Origin: SAR202 cluster bacterium bin127
GTDB taxonomy: Bacteria > Chloroflexota > Dehalococcoidia > Lucifugimonadales > Lucifugimonadaceae
DNA: 40,702 nt
Direction: 5' to 3'
NCBI GenBank assembly: GCA_002239045.1
Contig: MPNN01000016.1
Location: 1-40,702 of the forward strand
Part shown: positions 23,643-33,341 of the stretch, piece after piece
Layout: each line of letters opens with the position of its first letter
How positions within the stretch are numbered: position 1 is the stretch's first letter
Position numbers and translations under genes: made by a program
Notes under the pieces: model-generated
Told to the model about the DNA's origin: nothing
Database searches by the model: none
The model's input: the letters and a program-made list of their open reading frames with translations, nothing else

Positions 23643-26147
23643 CTAACCAAGGTCTCCGTATCGTTTGCTACGGAGATTAAACGCACGATCGCCTCCCTCC
23701 AACAATTCGATTGCGTGTTTTCGAATTTTCGTGTCAAATAGTGTCCCGACGATCGGTTGTTCACCCGCTTCAGGGGGGAACACAACTACGCGTTCCATGT
23801 CCCCTGAAACCACAACGTTTGCGTCGTGACTGGCGACAATGAACTGCCTAAACGCGCGTTGCTCACGTAGTGTAGGAACCAGATTATTAAAAATTGCCGC
23901 CGTTGGTACAGCGTCCTCAGGTTGGTCAGTCACGACCGGAAGATGCGAAGCAGCAAAAGAGATTTCCTTGATGGCGAGAGCCTTAAGACCCTCTGTCAGA
24001 TTATCGAATGGGACTGGTGCGCCGCCCTGCGGTTTGAGTAGGATTTCAATCCCGTCACGAGGCCAAAGGATAGCCAGTTTCGCGATGCCGTCGTATTTTT
24101 TCTTGTCCATCGCCTCCCACGCGATTTTTTCGGCGTTGCCGGAAGTCTCCGTTGAGTTTTCGTCCGCGCTTGGAAATTGTAGATGGTCAATTGCCGACCG
24201 TACGAAGGACTTACGATCAAGTTCATCGCGCATGTCGTGCATTGAAGTCTGGTGCAATCCAGTTCCAGTCTTCAGATCGTTGAGGAGTTCGTCAATTTCC
24301 TCGGTCACACCATCCGGATTCAACCGCACGATGAACGACGGCATCGACTGATTAACCACGGTGCACGCCGATTTACGCGCGTCCCTCAGATCAGTCCAAG
24401 ACCGCTCAGCTTGGTCAATCAGACCGTCAGTGATTTCCAGGCCTTCGCCGATACGCTGGTCAACTCCATCGAGTTCGGCTGCCTTTTGTTCCAATTCTGT
24501 CAATCGCGTCCGAAGCCGTTCCGCTTCTTCGGCGAGATTCGCCGTGGCGCTTTGCCCCTCCCCTAGTTTTGTTTGGACATCTTGACGCAAATTGTCCACT
24601 TTAGAATGATGTCTCCTTGTTGCGTCAATCAGATCGTCAGTGAGCTTGTTTGCGGCTCCGCGGATCGCACATTGGTAATCTTTAACCGCTTTCGATATGG
24701 CATGCGAAGGAACGTAGTCACCGATGACAATGTCCGTTTGCATCTGTGGGACAACAGGGAGGTCCGGGCCCGGAGGGCTTGTAAAATCTCTCCGCCAATT
24801 CTCAATCTTCAGGGCCGCTTCGTCGTGCCAGTTTTCGAGATGCTTAAGATCGCCAAGAGACTTTGCGGTATTCTCGTCACCGACGAGATCGAAATATGCA
24901 GCCCTTGTCGCTTCTAAACCTTCCAGTTGGTTTTCAACCCGTATTCGTAGGCCACGAGCTTGATCGGCGAGTTCAACGATACCTGCGAATTTCTCGGAAA
25001 ACTCGCCGAACAACCTTTTTATCTCCTGTTCGTGCAAATCACTTTGAGGGCAGTGAATGTCGAGAAGCTCCACCGACGGGGCTGGCTCCATCGAGCGTCT
25101 TGCGAGCTCCACCTGGCTGAACACTATCGGTTTTGCGCTTGTCGTCTCCGGACGTAACCCCCCACTGGTGCGTTGTAGAAAGTGAGAACTGTCGTCTTTG
25201 AAAATTTCAATTTTGATGGTCGTTCCCTCGGGCAGGCATTTAGCGAGACGTTTGTCGATGGATGATTGAACATCGTCGATTGGACATGGGATGTCAAATA
25301 CATGTCTGATCGCATCAATGACTAACGATTTACCAGAAGACGGTGGTCCGATTAAAGCGTTCGTTCTCGGTGAAAACTCTATTTTTCTACCGTTGTAAGG
25401 TCCCTCCTCGAAAAGGATCGACTTGATCCAGAATTCCGGATCGGACGGATGGCACGCGTCATGCGAAATCGACGATTCGTAAGTCGCTAGTGCGTGCCGT
25501 AAACACTGGGCATTCACCTCGGGAAGATAAATCCAAGTTGAACGAGCACCGCGAGAGTCGTTGGGATGCGCGTCGGAATTGCGCAACATCGCCATCTTTA
25601 CCCTCGTCTGTTTGATCCCGTGTCGCCAATTGCTGATGTTTTCATCATTGGCGACCTCCAACGCGTGTAATTTCTCCACGTATGAGATTTGGTCTCCTGT
25701 AGAGCCTGGTTGTTTAGGAGCGAGTATTGACCCATCACGATCAGCGTGGGCGCCAACCAGTATTACGTGGTTCCGAAAAGCGGTTTTTTCGTGGCCGCGT
25801 GGCTCTGCAAGAGTGTTCGTGAGCCGATCGAAATCCAACGTGCCGGAATCTTTGGATGGGACACGGTTCTTAAGCTCTTCAAGAACAGTTCGTCCTTCTT
25901 CGCCAGGAGCCAACGCGAGAATGTGGCCACGATCGGTACTTAGTTCGACACCGGGTACTACGGTAATCCCCGAATCCTTTGCCGCTTCGATTATTGCGTC
26001 CACGTGATCGATCACGTCGTGGTCGGTAACGGCTACCACTTCTAGTCCGTCTCGAACGCACTCAGCGACAAACGTCGCTGGATCGAATTTGTAGTCAGTT
26101 GCGTCGTCGGGTGTAGTGTGTCGATGGAGGTCGCATTTACGCCACAT
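23643..26147 (-). CDS. PHP-domain plus SMC-like ATPase (TrlF-like)
   Basis: 834 residues. The N-terminal PHP phosphoesterase domain (1-230) has DLHRHT (His8, His10), VTDHD (41-44), Glu68 in GVEL, His134 in GAHADRD and SDAH (191-194), so the metal site looks complete. An ABC/SMC-type ATPase follows: Walker A GPPSSGKS at 267-274, a helical insertion with coiled-coil character (about 395-650, e.g. LAEEAERLRTRLTELEQKAAEL), a degenerate signature LTEGLKAL at 717, Walker B TDQPED at 740-745 and switch His774 in ASHDAN. The order PHP then split ATPase matches the TrlF family as I remember it. Such proteins are thought to couple ATP-driven conformational change to a phosphoesterase or nuclease and often sit in accessory or defence regions (inference). 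The context here, a decayed stretch of foreign-looking DNA, agrees. Confidence 0.88.
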   Translation of the reverse strand: MWRKCDLHRHTTPDDATDYKFDPATFVAECVRDGLEVVAVTDHDVIDHVDAIIEAAKDSGITVVPGVELSTDRGHILALAPGEEGRTVLEELKNRVPSKDSGTLDFDRLTNTLAEPRGHEKTAFRNHVILVGAHADRDGSILAPKQPGSTGDQISYVEKLHALEVANDENISNWRHGIKQTRVKMAMLRNSDAHPNDSRGARSTWIYLPEVNAQCLRHALATYESSISHDACHPSDPEFWIKSILFEEGPYNGRKIEFSPRTNALIGPPSSGKSLVIDAIRHVFDIPCPIDDVQSSIDKRLAKCLPEGTTIKIEIFKDDSSHFLQRTSGGLRPETTSAKPIVFSQVELARRSMEPAPSVELLDIHCPQSDLHEQEIKRLFGEFSEKFAGIVELADQARGLRIRVENQLEGLEATRAAYFDLVGDENTAKSLGDLKHLENWHDEAALKIENWRRDFTSPPGPDLPVVPQMQTDIVIGDYVPSHAISKAVKDYQCAIRGAANKLTDDLIDATRRHHSKVDNLRQDVQTKLGEGQSATANLAEEAERLRTRLTELEQKAAELDGVDQRIGEGLEITDGLIDQAERSWTDLRDARKSACTVVNQSMPSFIVRLNPDGVTEEIDELLNDLKTGTGLHQTSMHDMRDELDRKSFVRSAIDHLQFPSADENSTETSGNAEKIAWEAMDKKKYDGIAKLAILWPRDGIEILLKPQGGAPVPFDNLTEGLKALAIKEISFAASHLPVVTDQPEDAVPTAAIFNNLVPTLREQRAFRQFIVASHDANVVVSGDMERVVVFPPEAGEQPIVGTLFDTKIRKHAIELLEGGDRAFNLRSKRYGDLG

Positions 26148-26565
26148 CGAGGCTCCTTAAATCTGAAATCGTTTACCAGTCCGACAATTCTCTGAGCAAC
26201 CTTGATCTCCAGTCTTAGTTGCTTTTGCAACCTGCAACGCGGTTTCTGGGAGAAGTGTCATAGGTATCACAATAAAACGCATTAGCTCTGGTGACGGTTC
26301 AGGATTCAACTGCGCATTGGGCACGCAACTTTCGAAGAATGCTCGTCGCGTATAAACGGAGGACCGTCGTCTCACTCAATACCCCTCCCACTCCGGCAAC
26401 CCCGCCCCTCTATCCAACCCGCATTCAGCCCATCCCCGGACCCCTCCCCACCAGCGGAGACTGCGGCTTCAACGCCCCCTCCACAAACATCACCTTCACG
26501 TGCCGTGTGAAGACGTGCATGCTAGCATCCCACCCCATCCCCTCAACCCCATAAAACGACGAGTT
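26148..26565. other. Region without a confident gene
   Basis: The upstream sequence of the PHP-ATPase gene lies here. A minus-strand frame at 26157-26375 (72 codons, ending 9 bases before the ATPase start) contains MRFIVIPMTLLPETALQVAK and could be a small upstream gene or a remnant; I do not recognise it. From 26376 to 26565 the plus strand is C-rich and no frame looks protein-like with confidence. Confidence 0.35.
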
Positions 26566-26796
26566 CTACCTCGCTACCCTCCCCCTTCGCCCCTCCAAAT
26601 ACGCCACCCACTTCGAGCTCAGCAGCGCACCCAACAGCAGAATGTGCGTCTGGGCATAAAAGAACACGAACAGGATCATCAGCGTGGAGATGCTGCCGTA
26701 GATGGTGAGGAAGCGCTCGGCTCCGTGGTGCAGGTAGAGGATGAAGATGCATTTGACGAGCTCGAACACGAGGGCGGCGAGAAGGGATGTCGGCAA
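26566..26796 (-). pseudogene. C-terminal fragment of a YihY/UPF0761 membrane protein
   Basis: 76 codons read LLAALVFELVKCIFILYLHH ... YGSISTLMILFVFFYAQTHI then LLLGALLSSKW. This is the last membrane pair of the YihY/BrkB-like family, in which IYGSxxxLxxLxxWxYxxxxxxLLGA is characteristic. Intact members are about 280-400 residues. Upstream homology stops at about 26797, exactly where a plus-strand SDR fragment begins, so the junction is a recombination scar. No start codon or ribosome-binding site is present. Confidence 0.75.
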
Positions 26797-26798
26797 GC

Positions 26799-26879
26799 GG
26801 AAGCAACATCATGGTCTCGTCCATTGCCGGAATGATCCACCCACGCAACTTTGCCGGCGGCCAAGTCTCCTCCCACTGA
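26799..26879 (+). pseudogene. Internally deleted SDR remnant
   Basis: Twenty-six codons and a stop read GSNIMVSSIAGMIHPRNFA fused to GGQVSSH. The first part matches residues 155-173 of the SDR at 20442 and the last part its final seven residues, so about 95 codons are missing between them without a frame change. Everything upstream of residue 155 is also absent. Confidence 0.8.
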
Positions 26880-26896
26880 TACGGGGGCGCGTCACT

Positions 26897-26925
26897 GATA
26901 TTTCCCACGTTCGTAGGGAAATATC
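26897..26925. repeat. Hairpin with 10-bp perfect stem
   Basis: GATATTTCCC (26897-26906) and GGGAAATATC (26916-26925) flank a nine-base loop. It lies in a 313-base stretch (26880-27192) that otherwise shows no gene. It might be a terminator-like structure or a dispersed repeat; no T-tract follows. Confidence 0.6.
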
Positions 26926-27192
26926 GGGGCGCGAGTAGACGGGCATACTCCGTCGGTCGAACTGGCACGCTGGCAATGTCTCGGCTCAGCAAAATTCGCC
27001 ATCCGAGTTTGTCGACGCCAAGCAGGTCGCTCCATGGACCTACACCGATCGGAAAAATCGTCATTTACCGTAATGCGTTTCGCATAGCATTACTTCGATC
27101 GATTCGCAGCATTGCTATACTTCCCACGTAAATTGGCGGATCAAACCAATCAATCAAGGCGCGCTAAATCTAAACCGAATTCGGGGGCACTC

Positions 27193-27910
27193 GTGAGCAT
27201 CAAATACGCTGGAATCGCAATGATGGTTGGCATAGTGTTATCTGTCGTGTCTACCTTGCTGTACCCCGGAAATTCGCTGGTAAACGCCGTGGATCAGACC
27301 GACTTCCCTGCAGCGCTAGAGGTGATCGCAGATGCGCCGACTCTTTCGCACGTGATGATATTCCTGTCAATCGTTGCGATGCTGCTAATATCTTTCGGAG
27401 CTATTGGTCTCTACCCACTGGCCTCACGCTTGGGCGGGCTGAGCGGCTCTCTTCTCAAGTTTGGGATCATCATCGCGATCATCGAGTGGAGCATCGTCAT
27501 AATCGCCTTGGGTATGCGGCAATTTCGTCACGCACCTCATGCAGCGCTCAACCAGTGCCGCCGGATCCGATGAGCAAATGTTCTTCGCGGAAACTGCCCT
27601 CATCATACACACCGCTTTGACGGCCACCTTATTGGCATCCATCGCGATATACCCGTTCGCCACAATGTTGATAGGTCTAGGGCTCACCAAGCTCATCCAA
27701 ACGATGAACACGTACAAAATCTCGGCGTATGTTCTCTTAGTGTCGGGCGCGGTCGGATTGCTCACCTATCTCATCGCAATGTTCGCGCCCGGTGACGAAC
27801 CCCTCGTCTACTTGACAATCTTCAACGTCCTCCTGTTCATCGGATCCATCTGCCTATTCGTTACAGGCCTCGGGATGTACCGAGGCAGTGAAGGAATGGC
27901 AGAAGAGTAA
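27193..27910 (+). pseudogene. DUF4386-like multi-pass membrane protein, single frameshift
   Basis: The gene probably starts at GTG 27193 (VSIKYAGIAMMVGIVLSVVS). It reads normally through four hydrophobic segments to ALGM near 27516, then must shift by one base to continue as RNFVTHLMQRSTSAAGSDEQ and three more membrane segments to the stop at 27910. One extra base in GCGGC (about 27516-27520) accounts for it. The joined product would be about 238 residues, resembling DUF4386-type small membrane proteins (moderate). It could be a recent mutation, a sequencing or assembly error in a G/C run, or, least likely, programmed frameshifting. Confidence 0.7.
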
Positions 27911-28007
27911 CCATCCAGCTGACTCCCCTACCGCCCCCCTACGGACCGTGGGGCGACGCGTATCCATCCGTCGCCTTACGCGCCTTCATCTCGGACTATC
28001 CGGCCGA

Positions 28008-30197
28008 CTACTGACTCTCTTCGTGGCGCCGGTGAACGGCATCGATCTCCAGATCGAGTTCGTCTTCCCACAGTCGCACCATCGAGCGTAGTCGCATGTT
28101 CTGGTACGCGCCCCACACGGTCATAGCAGGTGGAACCACCAGGATTGCAACTATCAGCGAGTACGCGATAGTTATCGCGGCTGTAATACCGAACTGCTGC
28201 AATGCCAACATTGGCGAGACGATCAAGACCCCAAGCCCGAGCGCGGTAGTCAAGGCAGAGCCGAGCAACGCCGAACCCGTCGTCGCAAGCGTCCTCACCG
28301 CGGCCGTCTGTGGATCACGCACCCGCGTGTATTCCTCACGGTAACGGTGAATCACGTGAATCGTGTAGTCGACCCCGATACCGATCGATAGGGCCGTGAT
28401 GATCGAAGTGACAAGCGTGTACGGAATTCCCAAAAGCGCCATCGTGCCCAGCACCGAAACCAGAACCAACACCGTCGGCCCTACCGCGATCAGTGCCAAT
28501 GCGGGTTGTCGAACCGTTACCCAGAAAAAGATTCCCAGCACTCCAAGCGCGACCGCGACGGTCGTGCTGATCGACTCCGTCTGCTTGTCTCGGATCGCAT
28601 CCGTGACCGCAAACGAGATCACCGCCTCAGATGTCACCGTGATGGTGTGGTCGTCACCGAACCATCGCGCCTCGATCTCATCCTGAAGATGCTTCGTTGC
28701 ACTCGGGTCCCCGGTGTAAGCCGGGAACTGAAGCAGGATCGAGTCGATCCCGTGCGGGTTGTTGACCAACACACGAGACAATACCGGATCGATCGCCGCG
28801 ATGTCGTCGAGGATACCTTGCATCGCCAACGGGTCGACTTGCACATCGGCAGCCGCTTCCCGGTATCGTTGCGCAATCTCCGGATCGTACTTGTCGCCCG
28901 GTTCACCGCTATCCGTGATCCAGTCACGCACCACCAACTCGTACGACGCCAAGATTGGACCCGCCGCCGCCGCGGGTCGACGCGCAGGGTCCCCGAAGGC
29001 CGACGCGAGGTCTCGGATATTCAGCAGCGTCCGCGTCTCCGTCGCCTCCGCTTTCACTATCACACTCGCCATCTCTGTCGAGCCACCTACCGCAGTGTCC
29101 AGAGTGTTCAAATCCGTCAACACGCTACCGCCTCTAGGCAATAGATCGCGAATGCTGTACTCCGACTCCAGACCCGTGGCCGCGTATCCCAAGGCTGCCG
29201 TAACTGCCACCACGACGATTATGTACGGCGCGGGTCGACGAGTGACACTCCTGCCCAGCGTCCCCGCCAATCTCTCCACACCTGGCAAAGCCGTGGCTAT
29301 GGGACGTGGCGACTTCAGAGTGCCGCGCGCCTCGCGTCGTCGATCCATGATCGTCCTCCCGGCCGGCAGCAGCGTCAACATGACGATCAAGGCCAATCCC
29401 ACGCCCAAGCCTCCGACGATGCCGAAGTCGCCGATCATATCGATTGGTGAGAACAGACCCGCCAACAGGCTCACAATCGTCGTCACTGCGGCGAGCAACA
29501 AGGGCAACGTCACGTTTCGCAGACCTACTCTCACTGCCGGAACTACCGATCCGCCGGCAAGACGCTCTTCGCGGTAATGTGAGACGGCCTGTATCGCGTA
29601 GTCCACTGTCAGACCGATGATGATGATCGGCACCATCGACGTCAGCGGGTTCGGCGGCCCAACAATCCCTAACCCATTCGGGCCCAACCAGCCCTCGGCA
29701 CCGACGATCCAAATGATCGAGACGAATAGTCCCACCAGCGTCAGAACCAGATCCGATATCGAGCGCATGAACAGCAGGATCAATAACGCTATTAGCAAGA
29801 GCGCCATTCCGATCAACGGCGCCGCACCCGTCTCAGTACCCTCTATGTACTCGTCCTCGATCACCGCAAACGAAACGCTGCTCACTCGTAACGGACCCTG
29901 ACTCGCGATCGCCAATTCGTTGATCTTCCGCTCAACATCCTTGACGTGATCATCGCTGGTGTTCAACAGCTGGATACTCGCGATTGCGGTCTCGGTGCCA
30001 TCAGCGTCGGTACCCGTCATCATGTCCAAGAACGGACCAATCTCAGGCGCAGCGCGGGCGCCATCGATCTGCGCCTGCGTAACCGAATCGAAGTTAGGCA
30101 CCTGCAACCCGAACTGCAAAATCGAAGACGGCGCCACAATCGGATTCTCATGCCCCAACAAAGCTGCCACTTCCGGTTCGCTGGCGATCGCGCCCAA
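28008..30197 (-). pseudogene. MMPL/RND-family exporter, 5'-truncated
   Basis: 729 codons remain. Two halves of an MMPL/HAE-type exporter are visible: GAAPLIGMALLLIALLILLF and MVPIIIIGLTVDYAIQAVSH in the first, FFWVTVRQPALALIAVGPTV and LSIGIGVDYTIHVIHRYREE in the second, each GxxVDYxxHxxxRYRE being typical. The frame opens in the middle of the first extracytoplasmic loop: transmembrane helix 1 and most of loop 1 are missing, leaving 11 of the usual 12 helices. The only available start is TTG at 30197, and the in-frame sequence before it, back to a stop, is repeat DNA. Intact family members are typically 750-1000 residues. Substrate (lipid, hopanoid or other) unknown. Confidence 0.75.
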
Positions 30198-30198
30198 A

Positions 30199-30236
30199 AG
30201 CGCCGACTTTTGCCGTAACTATGGTAGTTGTGCAAT
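30199..30236 (-). repeat. Degenerate MITE-like element end, copy 3
   Basis: On the minus strand, TTGCACAACTACCATAG ... CGGCAAAAGTCGGCGCT aligns without gaps to the left end of MITE-like copy 1 (TGTGCATAACTACCGTC ... CGGCGAAAGCCGGCGCT), about 30 of 39 positions identical. The other end is not found. It abuts the truncated 5' end of the MMPL gene. Confidence 0.65.
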
Positions 30237-30294
30237 GAACCCGTACTAGATCAAACCATGCCATGTTCGATTGAACCCGCAAACGGGCGTCTCG

Positions 30295-33273
30295 TCACGG
30301 ACCGCACGGCTCTGTTCGCAACTCGATCGGAGTAGAACGTACGCCGAAGTCTCTGAGATAAGTCTCGCCATCGCCCTCGGGATATATCGCGACGTAGACC
30401 AAGTCATCGCACCCGTCCAATTCGTCGAACCGGATGCGGTAACCAGGGTCGTCCGTGTCTTCCCCCGCATACGCCACATCCTCCTCTCCGCTGGCACCCA
30501 GACGATAAACCAGCACGTAGTAATCATTTACACCGGCCAACGGGTCCCAGACGATCGTCCAACCTTCAGAGTCGTCCAAAACCTTTACATTCGAAGGCGC
30601 GGGTGGCACCGTAGCCCTGCCCCCATCCACGATTACTCTGAACTTGTTCGGCTCGGGATGCGCCTGCCCGCAATCGACGTAGTCCTCGCTCTGGTCCTCG
30701 GCGTGGAGGTAGAACTCGTACTCGCCTCCGCCAAGGTCTTCAACCGCCCGGATGACATATCCGGAGACGGTGTAAGGCCATTGCTCCACAGATGGTTTCG
30801 GGTGTCGGTGCCAGATCGCCAGACGATGGCCGAACGCGTCACCACTGGCGGCGTCCCATTCGTTGGCGATTCGCTCGAATTCTGAATGATATTCGACCTC
30901 GAACAAGTGGGCATCCCTGCCCTCTAGCCCCAAACGGTGTTCGCTCAAGTCTCCGCCGTAGTCTTGATAGCTCCAGACCGTTTCGCCGGCATGTACCGGC
31001 ACGCGGTAACCATTGAAAATGATGTCGTGGTCACGGTACCAGTCATGTGTCCACGGGGTACCGCGGTACCGCCAAGGGTCTCTGCCTTTGGACCAGTGCT
31101 TGTAGTAAACGCAGTTCTGCCACCTTTGGTCGTCGCGACGGTCGAACTCTTCGACAACGCTGGACACCCTCTGTCTCGCCTCGTCGAGACTGATCCACTC
31201 ATTCCGAGTCGCGTCGTAAACCCTCTCTTGCTCGCGGGACCACCAAGTGCTGTGATCATTTTGAGACCCTTCGGTGACTTCGTCCGCGTATCCGAGGTTG
31301 TAGAAGTCCGAATCGCCCGTAGCCGTGAGGAAAGCGATGCCTTCTTGCGACTCGATGAACCGATCATGCACGTGCGCGAACGCCTCCATGGCACACTCGC
31401 CCTCTTCCTCGGTGTTGAACACGCTTTGACCTTCAACTACAACTGTTATCTCGTCGGGCCCGTCACCCTTTAGGTACTCTTTGACCCGTATGCGAACCTC
31501 GAGCAGTAGGGTGCGTTCAAAGCCGTCGTAGATGGAAGGATTCAAAAGCTTGGACTTCACGCTGTCGATAGTGACCACCTCAGGGTTTACGCCTAGAACT
31601 TGTCCGAAAACGACAAGATCGTTGTCCAGCGCTCGCTGCTCCAGTACACCCGACCCGATGTCTGGAGCCGGGCTCACCCACCAAGTTCCACCACCCACGA
31701 AGGTGATGTCGTGGTTGTCAAGGCAATCGTGGCCGGTGTAACGGTTCTTGCGTGTTATGACCATCGGCCCGTCGTCCGAGGTATCGCAGGTACCAAGCTG
31801 AAGATCGTAATAGTCGCTAGAGAAGACGCTCCGCAGGACGGGCGGGATGCAGCCGGTCAACTGGTTGTTGACCAGTTGGAAATGCCAAAGATAGTCTAGG
31901 TTGCCCAACTCGGTTGGCACATCGCCCGTTAGCTGATTGTCGTTGAGGAACAAGGTTCTCAGTCTACGGAGGCTACCCAACTGCGCTGGTAGCTCGCCGG
32001 TCAGCTGGTTGTCATTGAGCCGCAGATGCTCGAGAGCGTCGAGATGTCCGAGTTCCGCTGGTATCGAGCCGTTGAGGTTTTGGGAGGTCAGGATCAATCC
32101 GGTGACCCGCCTCGGCGAGCCCTGGATCCATACGCCTTCCCAACTGGTGATTGGAGTGTCGACGCTCCAGTTGAGGGTGGCCGTGCCTCTCAGCGTGTCC
32201 TTGATCGCGAGCAGGTTGAAACAGTCGCGCATGAGGTCTGGGTTGTTGGCATGGTCGGGGACGACTAGGTCGCAGGGCGGAGGCGACGATGGGATCGAGG
32301 TGGTCTGGGTGGGTACTGGTGTGGAGGGCTGGCTCGGCGTGGCGGCCGCGGTTGGAGCGCGTGTTGGCATCGGTGACGCCTCGGGGCTCGGAACTGGTGT
32401 CGGTGTCGGACTGTCAAGCTTTTCGTTGAGGACCTCCTCGGGCACGCAGTCGAATATTCCGTCGGCGAAGGCGTCGGCGTGATCGGCGTCGTAACCGTCC
32501 GGAAGCATCGAGGCGACGATGACCGGGAAATCTGTCACGCTGAAAAGCCCTCGAAGGCACTCTACATGGTCGTCGGTCAGGCGATACGTCATGATGAAGA
32601 TCGAGAGATAGATGTTGGCCAAGGTCTCCGGTGCCAGGCACCCCAAGGCCTGGACATCCCGTTGCACTGGGAAATCCGGCTGGAGCCGACGATCCAGAAC
32701 GACCTCGACATCAGGCCCGAAGGCATCCAGGACGCAGGACCGTTCATCTTCCGTGAAAATTCCGGGGAAGACCTCTCGCCATACGGTTTCTTCTCCGATG
32801 CGGTAGTTCCCCGTTATGTCTTCCGGATCGATCAGCACCGGTGGATGCGTGGGCGAGGGAGTTGGTGAGGCTGCCGGCGCGTGGGTTGGCTCCGGCTCCG
32901 GTGTCGCTACGGGCGTGCTGGTCGACGTAGGCGCGGCCGAGGGAGTTGGTGAGATTATCGGGGTTTGGGTCGGTGTCGGCGTGTGAGTGACGGTTGGGAC
33001 GGGCGTAGGATCGGGTATGTGTTTGGTTATGGTTTCCGGCGCGGGAGTTCCGGCAACCGATGGGGTGGAAGTCGCTGCGAGTTGCAACGCAGGCGCGGCT
33101 TCTGGCTCGTCGGTGCACGCCGAGAGCGCGGCTACGGTCGCCGCGGCCAGCAGGGCGGTCGCCGCTATCAGGTCGGAAGGCTTTCGGGAACCAAGCGATG
33201 CAAAAAAGGCGGCTAGCAACTCGCGTGACCTTCCTAGAATTCTGTGTCTACGGAAATGGACTGTGGTGGGCAT
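30295..33273 (-). CDS. Lipoprotein with Pro/Thr linkers, LRRs, YLKG domain and FN3
   Basis: I place the start at ATG 33273 (992 residues); an in-frame ATG at 33339 would lie across a palindrome. A hydrophobic stretch ending in LSAC (Cys53) predicts a lipoprotein. Then: a Pro/Thr-rich spacer (about 60-145), an unknown Cys-containing domain (about 150-280), a second Pro/Thr spacer, an LRR N-cap (350-389), about four 24-residue LRRs (390-481), a domain with KEYLKGDGPDE (about 553-658), a helical segment with LDEARQRVSSVVEEFDRRDD, a beta domain, and FN3 (about 890-980). The N-cap, LRR, YLKG and helical modules are shared with the lipoprotein at 5242-7767 but in a different order. Likely a surface binding protein; ligand unknown. 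Confidence 0.88.
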   Translation of the reverse strand: MPTTVHFRRHRILGRSRELLAAFFASLGSRKPSDLIAATALLAAATVAALSACTDEPEAAPALQLAATSTPSVAGTPAPETITKHIPDPTPVPTVTHTPTPTQTPIISPTPSAAPTSTSTPVATPEPEPTHAPAASPTPSPTHPPVLIDPEDITGNYRIGEETVWREVFPGIFTEDERSCVLDAFGPDVEVVLDRRLQPDFPVQRDVQALGCLAPETLANIYLSIFIMTYRLTDDHVECLRGLFSVTDFPVIVASMLPDGYDADHADAFADGIFDCVPEEVLNEKLDSPTPTPVPSPEASPMPTRAPTAAATPSQPSTPVPTQTTSIPSSPPPCDLVVPDHANNPDLMRDCFNLLAIKDTLRGTATLNWSVDTPITSWEGVWIQGSPRRVTGLILTSQNLNGSIPAELGHLDALEHLRLNDNQLTGELPAQLGSLRRLRTLFLNDNQLTGDVPTELGNLDYLWHFQLVNNQLTGCIPPVLRSVFSSDYYDLQLGTCDTSDDGPMVITRKNRYTGHDCLDNHDITFVGGGTWWVSPAPDIGSGVLEQRALDNDLVVFGQVLGVNPEVVTIDSVKSKLLNPSIYDGFERTLLLEVRIRVKEYLKGDGPDEITVVVEGQSVFNTEEEGECAMEAFAHVHDRFIESQEGIAFLTATGDSDFYNLGYADEVTEGSQNDHSTWWSREQERVYDATRNEWISLDEARQRVSSVVEEFDRRDDQRWQNCVYYKHWSKGRDPWRYRGTPWTHDWYRDHDIIFNGYRVPVHAGETVWSYQDYGGDLSEHRLGLEGRDAHLFEVEYHSEFERIANEWDAASGDAFGHRLAIWHRHPKPSVEQWPYTVSGYVIRAVEDLGGGEYEFYLHAEDQSEDYVDCGQAHPEPNKFRVIVDGGRATVPPAPSNVKVLDDSEGWTIVWDPLAGVNDYYVLVYRLGASGEEDVAYAGEDTDDPGYRIRFDELDGCDDLVYVAIYPEGDGETYLRDFGVRSTPIELRTEPCGP

Positions 33274-33291
33274 AAGGGTGTGAAACTGCGA

Positions 33292-33314
33292 AAATTCACC
33301 TGCGAGGTGATTTT
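33292..33314. promoter_or_regulatory. Palindrome upstream of the LRR lipoprotein gene
   Basis: AAATTCACCT and AGGTGATTTT flank GCG, with nine of ten pairs matching. It lies 19-41 bases upstream of the chosen start codon. It could be an operator or an mRNA hairpin. Confidence 0.45.
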
Positions 33315-33341
33315 GTGAGAAACCGATGAATGGACCCACGA

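Noticed and set aside
26543..27064. 173-codon minus-strand frame
   Set aside because: It runs through the YihY and SDR fragments in a frame different from both and through a hairpin repeat; its His/Arg-rich translation has no family signal.
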